From an uncultured Synergistales bacterium (GTDB lineage Bacteria > Synergistota > Synergistia > Synergistales > Aminobacteriaceae): 9,842 nucleotides of DNA. The stretch is from positions 1-9,842 of the forward strand of contig CAJORD010000228.1 of NCBI GenBank assembly GCA_905236605.1, in the 5' to 3' direction. Below, piece after piece: positions 6,220 to 9,842 of the stretch (position 1 is its first letter; every line of letters begins with the position of its first letter). Both the position numbers and the translations under genes were made by a program. The notes beneath the pieces were generated by a model. The model saw only the letters and a program-made list of their open reading frames with translations, did no database searches and had not been told where the DNA came from.

Positions 6220-7119
6220 TTAAAATTTATCAAGTGGCAAAAGTTTTTCTGAAGTTCCGTCCGTGATTATGACTTTAGCGTCCGGTAAAATCTCTTCGAG
6301 AGCTTCAAAAAATAATCTCTGTTTCGTGATTAAAGGATAAGTTTTATACTCCTCGAACATGTTATTAAATCGCGCTGTCTGACCATTCGCTTCGGCAATT
6401 CGCGCCGACTTAACGGCCTCGGCCCTTTGAATAATCTGGTCGGCTTTAGCGTCGGCCAAGGGCAGTTGTTCAGATTGATATTTTTTAGCGCTGTTAATCA
6501 TCGTTTCGCGAGCTTGTCGCGCCGTTTCGACTTCTTTGAAAGCCTGAATAATTTTTTCAGTCGGTGGCTCGGCGTCTTGCACGGTGAGATTTACGCATTG
6601 AAGACCGATATTACTTTCTTGTAACATCTCGGCGAGCTTCTCACGAACGGAAGTTTGAATTTGATTTTTGCCTGTCGTTATGACTTCATCGACTGGATAT
6701 TCTGAAACAGTTCCGCGAATGCACGACAGCAACATATTTCTTAAAATTAATTCGGGATTGTCGGAATTATAAAGATAAGCGACTGGATCAGAAACTTTAT
6801 ATTCAAGATAAAAATCAATATTCACGAAATTAAAATCTGAAGTTATCATAACGCTTTCATCTTCTTTAACGACGTTACGAAATGTCTTGTCCGTCTCGTA
6901 GCCAATGCCAGTGCCGTGTGTGGTCATGTCAACAATCTGAACGCGTTGAACGAATGGAATTTTGAAATATAATCCCGCCGTATCAGTCCTAACTATATTG
7001 CCAAACATCGTTATAACTGCTTGCTCTTGTTCGCCGACAGTGTAGAAGCCGTCAAGGAAAATCAGAACCGCGAGAAGCACAGCAACGAATGCAACAGTAA
7101 AAAATTTTTGAGTTCGCAT
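6220..7119 (-). CDS. hflK: Protease modulator HflK (SPFH/band 7 membrane protein)
   Basis: Membrane-anchored SPFH protein that pairs with HflC around FtsH. I start it at ATG 7117-7119, giving 299 residues: AGGAGAG (7129-7135) lies nine bases upstream, and the protein then opens with MRTQKFF and a membrane helix (about 5-23), the normal topology. A longer in-frame opening to 7215 would run through the divergent MATE start and has no fitting site. After the helix come FYTVGEQEQAVITMFGN and an SPFH domain to about residue 200. An Ala/Glu/Gln-rich helical segment follows (ETARQARETMINSAKKYQ onward). It lacks the Gly-rich N-terminal extension of proteobacterial HflK (about 419 residues in E. coli). 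First gene of the leftward hflK-hflC pair. Confidence 0.9.
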   Translation of the reverse strand: MRTQKFFTVAFVAVLLAVLIFLDGFYTVGEQEQAVITMFGNIVRTDTAGLYFKIPFVQRVQIVDMTTHGTGIGYETDKTFRNVVKEDESVMITSDFNFVNIDFYLEYKVSDPVAYLYNSDNPELILRNMLLSCIRGTVSEYPVDEVITTGKNQIQTSVREKLAEMLQESNIGLQCVNLTVQDAEPPTEKIIQAFKEVETARQARETMINSAKKYQSEQLPLADAKADQIIQRAEAVKSARIAEANGQTARFNNMFEEYKTYPLITKQRLFFEALEEILPDAKVIITDGTSEKLLPLDKF

Positions 7120-7128
7120 TAAAAATTT

Positions 7129-7135
7129 CTCTCCT
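7129..7135 (-). promoter_or_regulatory. Ribosome binding site deciding the hflK start
   Basis: AGGAGAG on the minus strand, nine bases before ATG 7119-7117. It supports the 299-residue start over the upstream in-frame codon that would overlap the divergent gene. Confidence 0.75.
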
Positions 7136-7139
7136 GATT

Positions 7140-7168
7140 TATAATTTTGAAAAACAAAACTAATTATA
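7140..7168. promoter_or_regulatory. Candidate overlapping divergent promoters, hflK / MATE spacer
   Basis: The 68-base spacer holds one TATAAT per strand: + strand at 7140-7145 (toward the MATE gene) and minus strand at 7163-7168 (toward hflK). Transcription starts placed about seven bases downstream would be near 7152 and 7156, so each -10 would lie in the other's transcript. Neither has a recognisable -35 at 16-18 bases, so these are only candidates. Confidence 0.25.
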
Positions 7169-7173
7169 GCGTC

Positions 7174-7179
7174 AGGAGG
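7174..7179 (+). promoter_or_regulatory. Ribosome binding site deciding the TTG start of the MATE gene
   Basis: AGGAGG, a near-perfect anti-16S match, eight bases before TTG 7188-7190. No ATG nearby competes with it, so the TTG start is well supported. The next in-frame ATG (codon 14) has no comparable site. Confidence 0.75.
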
Positions 7180-7187
7180 AAGACACT

Positions 7188-8561
7188 TTGCCCGCAAAAA
7201 ATTCAAAAATTTCAACCGTTAGAGATATGACCGAAGGGATAATCTGGAAGCAATTAATAAATTTTGCGTTCCCTTTGTTCGTTGGAAATATATTTCAGCA
7301 ACTTTATAACACCGTCGATAGCGTCGTAGTTGGAAATTTCGTTGGGGCTGACGCTCTTGGCGCGGTTACTTCGACAGTGCCCATAGTTCTGACGTTAATC
7401 GGCGCGTTTATCGGAATGTCAATGGGCGCGTCGGTCGTAATTTCTCAATATTTCGGCGCGAAAGACATTTCTAATTTAAGAAAATCGACTCACACCGCTG
7501 TAGTAGCGACTGTGATTTTGTCTTTAATAATTTCGGCGATCGGTTATTATGTAACTCCAAAACTTTTAAAAATGATGAACACCCCGCCGAGTGTCTTCAA
7601 AGAAGCTGTTGTGTATCTTCAAATTTTTTCGCTTGGACTTGGCGGCCTGATGCTCTACAACATGGGCGCTGGGATCTTGCGAGCAGTCGGCGATTCTAAA
7701 CGACCACTCTATTATTTAATTCTCGCTTCGATTTTGAATATTTTTTTGGATCTACTCTTTGTCATAAAATTTGAATCAGGCGTTGCCGGCGTGGCATATG
7801 CAACGATACTCGCGCAATTAATTTCAGGACTTGCGATTTTTTGGCGACTGTTTCGAAGTCATGAATGCCATGGTTTATCGTGGCGAGAAATGAAAATCGA
7901 CACAGCAATTTTAAGCCGAATTATAAAAATCGGATTCCCTGCGGGGTTTCAAATGGCGCTGACGTCGTTTTCAAATGTCTTTGTTCAGGCTTATATAAAT
8001 GCTTACGGAGCGGCTAGCACAGCAGGCTGGGGAATATATGCGCGCGTTGACGCTTTCGTTACGTTATCGACGCAGAGTATGGCAATGTCAATCACGACTT
8101 TCGTAGGACAGAACGCCGGAGCAAGAAAGCCCGATCGCATTCGTCAAGGTCTTCGTGAAGCTATGAAAATTTCTCTTTCAATTTCAATAACGCTAATCGC
8201 TATTTTATTTATCTCTGCGCCGTTTATAGTTTCGTTGTTCAATCGCGACGCAGCAGTTTTGAGTTTCGGAGTTTTATTCTTGAGATTAAATTCTGTTTTC
8301 GATCCGTTTAACGTCCTTAATCAAATTCACGCTGGAGCATTGCGCGGCGTTGGAGATTCAAGAACACCGATGTTAATAATGTTGGGTTCGTTCGTTGTGT
8401 TTCGACAGATTTATTTGTTTATAATTTCGAGATTAACACACACCGTTCACTTTATTGCGCTTGGCTATCCTGTCGGCTGGATCGTATGCTGCACGCTGAT
8501 GCTTTTGCACGTTAAGCGAAGCGGTTGGGAGAAGAAACTACAAGCAGGAAGTAAAAATTAA
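7188..8561 (+). CDS. MATE family efflux transporter
   Basis: Integral membrane drug or metabolite antiporter of the multidrug and toxic compound extrusion family, probably driven by Na+ or H+. The 457 residues fit the family's usual length and twelve hydrophobic segments. The N-terminal half opens with TEGIIWKQLINFAFPLFVG and QQLYNTVDSVVVGNFVGADALGAV, and it contains GASVVISQYFGAKD. The second half repeats the pattern with IIKIGFPAGFQMALTS and TTFVGQNAGARKPDRIRQGL. The DSVVVGNFVG element and duplicated halves are typical of this family. Translation starts at TTG with AGGAGG eight bases upstream. whiA follows after two bases on the same strand. The substrate cannot be told from sequence. Confidence 0.92.
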   Translation: MPAKNSKISTVRDMTEGIIWKQLINFAFPLFVGNIFQQLYNTVDSVVVGNFVGADALGAVTSTVPIVLTLIGAFIGMSMGASVVISQYFGAKDISNLRKSTHTAVVATVILSLIISAIGYYVTPKLLKMMNTPPSVFKEAVVYLQIFSLGLGGLMLYNMGAGILRAVGDSKRPLYYLILASILNIFLDLLFVIKFESGVAGVAYATILAQLISGLAIFWRLFRSHECHGLSWREMKIDTAILSRIIKIGFPAGFQMALTSFSNVFVQAYINAYGAASTAGWGIYARVDAFVTLSTQSMAMSITTFVGQNAGARKPDRIRQGLREAMKISLSISITLIAILFISAPFIVSLFNRDAAVLSFGVLFLRLNSVFDPFNVLNQIHAGALRGVGDSRTPMLIMLGSFVVFRQIYLFIISRLTHTVHFIALGYPVGWIVCCTLMLLHVKRSGWEKKLQAGSKN

Positions 8562-8563
8562 AA

Positions 8564-9430
8564 ATGGAAAAAAATTTGCGGCTTGGGAAGTTGTGGGACG
8601 AGTGGCTGACGTTCGAGAACGATTCACAGCTTCAAAATGATTTTGAAATTTCAGGGATTCTCATGGGCATGAAGTGTCGCGACTTGTCAGAAGAAAAATT
8701 TTTTTACACGAACCGTTTACGAACGGCCAGGCGTTTGCTGCGGGTGTGGCCTGTGTCGTCATATTATGAAAAATTTAATTTCACGCCCGCGATTTCGTTA
8801 ATCACGTCTAAAAATCAAAAGCCGCATGTGAAAATTTCTTTCCCCGCCGTCAGTCAAGAAAATTTTTTCAAAATCCCCACTAATCTAAAGAGCACTTGGC
8901 CTTGGCTCAAAGGACTTTGGGGAAGTACGGGCGGATTTTATTTTCCGAAGGCAGGCTATTATTTAACGCTGATAATCTCTGATGAAAAAATTTCAAAATT
9001 GGCGGCACGGTTTCTCAAGCTCACAAAACTTTCTTGGAGCGTTCATAGAAACGAGTTCACGCTGCGAAATCATGATGACATTATGACTTTCTTATGTAAC
9101 ACCGGATTGACCGTCAGCGCACTTGAATTTGATAAAACAGCAATGATTCGTTCGGTTCGCAATCGTGTGAACGTCGTTCGGAATTACGAGGCCGCCAACA
9201 TCGCTCGAAGCGTCCGAGCCGCAAGCCAGCAATTAGAACTCGCGAAAAAATTTCTTGCGATTAATGCGACGTTGCCAAAAAATCTTCGTGAGCTTGCCGA
9301 ACTTAGAATAAATTATCCTGATGACACTCTTGAAGAACTTGGCAAAAAATTAAATCCAGCCATAAAGAAATCCGCCGTTCAATATCGCTGGAATAAAATA
9401 AAAGAGAGGCTAGGAGGAGTAGAATTTTAA
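8564..9430 (+). CDS. whiA: WhiA-like sporulation/cell-division regulator
   Basis: WhiA (DUF199) is a DNA-binding protein with a degenerate LAGLIDADG homing-endonuclease fold and a C-terminal helix-turn-helix; it regulates division genes in Actinobacteria and affects division in Firmicutes. The 288 residues show an N-terminal WhiA region (about 1-110). A LAGLIDADG-like part follows, around LKGLWGSTGGFYFPKAGYYLTL (115-136), at the place where family members have a 'RGAF..GS....YHLE' pattern. The C-terminal domain (about 200-285) contains NRVNVVRNYEAANIARSV, LPKNLRELAELRINYPDDTLEELGKKL and a final KKSAVQYRWNKIKERL, matching the WhiA HTH. The first two-thirds are quite divergent. The ATG is two bases after the MATE stop, with AGGAAG 12 bases upstream. 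The usual Gram-positive neighbours rapZ and yvcK are not adjacent on the visible side. Confidence 0.85.
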   Translation: MEKNLRLGKLWDEWLTFENDSQLQNDFEISGILMGMKCRDLSEEKFFYTNRLRTARRLLRVWPVSSYYEKFNFTPAISLITSKNQKPHVKISFPAVSQENFFKIPTNLKSTWPWLKGLWGSTGGFYFPKAGYYLTLIISDEKISKLAARFLKLTKLSWSVHRNEFTLRNHDDIMTFLCNTGLTVSALEFDKTAMIRSVRNRVNVVRNYEAANIARSVRAASQQLELAKKFLAINATLPKNLRELAELRINYPDDTLEELGKKLNPAIKKSAVQYRWNKIKERLGGVEF

Positions 9431-9435
9431 TTCTT

Positions 9436-9708
9436 CTATTTATAAACGTCGCCTTGTGAACCGATTTTGACAACGCTAATTAAAATTTCTTTATTGTGGA
9501 TTTTGAATATAATGCGCCACTTTCCAACACGTAAACGCCAGTTATCGCGTCCCTGTAAAGGTTTTATGTCTAAATCTCTACGGTTGTAGGGGCCATCTTC
9601 GAGCTTGTCAACTTCATCTTTTATTCGCTTCTGTTCTTTGGTCTCTAGCGTATCGAGATATTTTTGCGCTGGCTTCTCGTATCTGATTTCCCACTTTATT
9701 CGACGCAT
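9436..9708 (-). CDS. RelE/ParE-type toxin of a type II toxin-antitoxin pair
   Basis: Small basic protein of the RelE/ParE superfamily, whose members are mostly mRNA-cleaving or gyrase-inhibiting toxins. With the ATG at 9706-9708 it has 90 residues: WEIRYEKPAQKYLDTL (6-21) forms the first strand and helix, then DIKPLQGRDNWRLRVGKWRIIF (47-68) is the core sheet with the conserved Arg/Lys positions, and the end KIGSQGDVYK (81-90) is typical. A GTG at 9736-9738 would add ten residues, but the upstream gene ends at 9696, so the ATG gives a conventional 13-base overlap with its partner. No strong ribosome binding site precedes the ATG, consistent with coupling. It converges on whiA with five bases between stops and no terminator. 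Confidence 0.88.
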   Translation of the reverse strand: MRRIKWEIRYEKPAQKYLDTLETKEQKRIKDEVDKLEDGPYNRRDLDIKPLQGRDNWRLRVGKWRIIFKIHNKEILISVVKIGSQGDVYK

Positions 9709-9842
9709 TGTACCCAATTTCCCTTTTCTGCGTCCCACTTTACCCAGTAATCGGGGTCGTGAAGCCTCACACGACTAAAGTCGCGTGCTTCCAGCTGTTT
9801 TAATAAGCCGGACTGCCTTTCCACCATACGGTCTAAACTCAG
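9696..9842 (-). CDS. Probable antitoxin, C-terminal part (runs off window)
   Basis: The minus-strand frame is open from the right edge to TAA 9696-9698, giving 48 residues. The fragment contains LLKQLEARDFSRVRLHDPDYW and ends DAEKGNWVQCVE. The stop lies 13 bases inside the toxin gene, the usual antitoxin-first, overlapping arrangement. Charged, tryptophan- and acid-rich C-termini are common in antitoxins, where this part wraps the toxin. I do not recognise the family, and the N-terminal DNA-binding domain that would settle it is outside the window. Assignment as antitoxin is by context. Confidence 0.65.
   Translation of the reverse strand: MSLDRMVERQSGLLKQLEARDFSRVRLHDPDYWVKWDAEKGNWVQCVE

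Noticed and set aside
7120..7215. N-terminal extension of hflK to 7215 (32 extra residues)
   Set aside because: It would overlap the divergent MATE start and its ribosome site. The ATG at 7119 has a well-spaced AGGAGAG and gives the expected N-terminal membrane helix.
9421..9434. Near-palindrome AGAATTTTAATTCT between whiA and the toxin as a terminator
   Set aside because: Only two bases separate the arms, so no stable hairpin loop can form, there is no GC core, and it overlaps the whiA stop.
9709..9738. GTG start adding ten residues to the toxin
   Set aside because: The added residues are basic and do not resemble the toxin family. They also overlap the upstream antitoxin frame, while the ATG at 9708 gives a conventional short overlap.

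Overview
The window is a compact, AT-leaning bacterial chromosome segment made almost entirely of housekeeping genes. It carries the signature genes of polynucleotide phosphorylase, dUTPase, galactokinase, a KDPG-type aldolase, RsfS, HflK/HflC, a MATE transporter and WhiA. HflK/HflC together with WhiA, and strong AGGAG-type ribosome binding sites, point to an anaerobic diderm lineage. The PNPase N-terminus looks Synergistota-like to me. The taxonomic call is an inference from remembered protein flavour, not from a search.

Layout: (1) 1-97 is the 3' end of an unidentified rightward gene, closed by a stem-loop at 106-140 that also serves the leftward unit. (2) 147-2936 is a leftward pnp-dut unit in which the dut ribosome binding site lies inside the last codons of pnp. 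(3) 2937-3101 is the divergent pnp/galK spacer, with a heptanucleotide tandem repeat. (4) 3102-5265 is a rightward galK - eda - rsfS run ending in a strong hairpin terminator at 5273-5314. (5) 5326-7119 is a leftward hflK-hflC operon. (6) 7120-7187 is a short divergent spacer. (7) 7188-9430 is a rightward MATE transporter - whiA pair, almost abutting. (8) 9436-9842 is a leftward RelE/ParE-type toxin gene, overlapped by the 3' end of an upstream gene that runs off the window and is probably its antitoxin.

Functionally the genes cover RNA decay (pnp), nucleotide-pool sanitation (dut), sugar catabolism (galK, eda), ribosome dormancy (rsfS), membrane proteolysis control (hflK/hflC), efflux (MATE), and cell-division or developmental regulation (whiA). 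There is no gene desert above 300 bases, and I see no RNA gene, CRISPR array, insertion sequence or phage gene. I did not find a convincing new multi-gene system. The points most worth a second look are the edge toxin-antitoxin pair, the heptamer repeat upstream of galK, the altered PNPase motif and its basic tail, and the eda/rsfS and MATE/whiA gene pairings.
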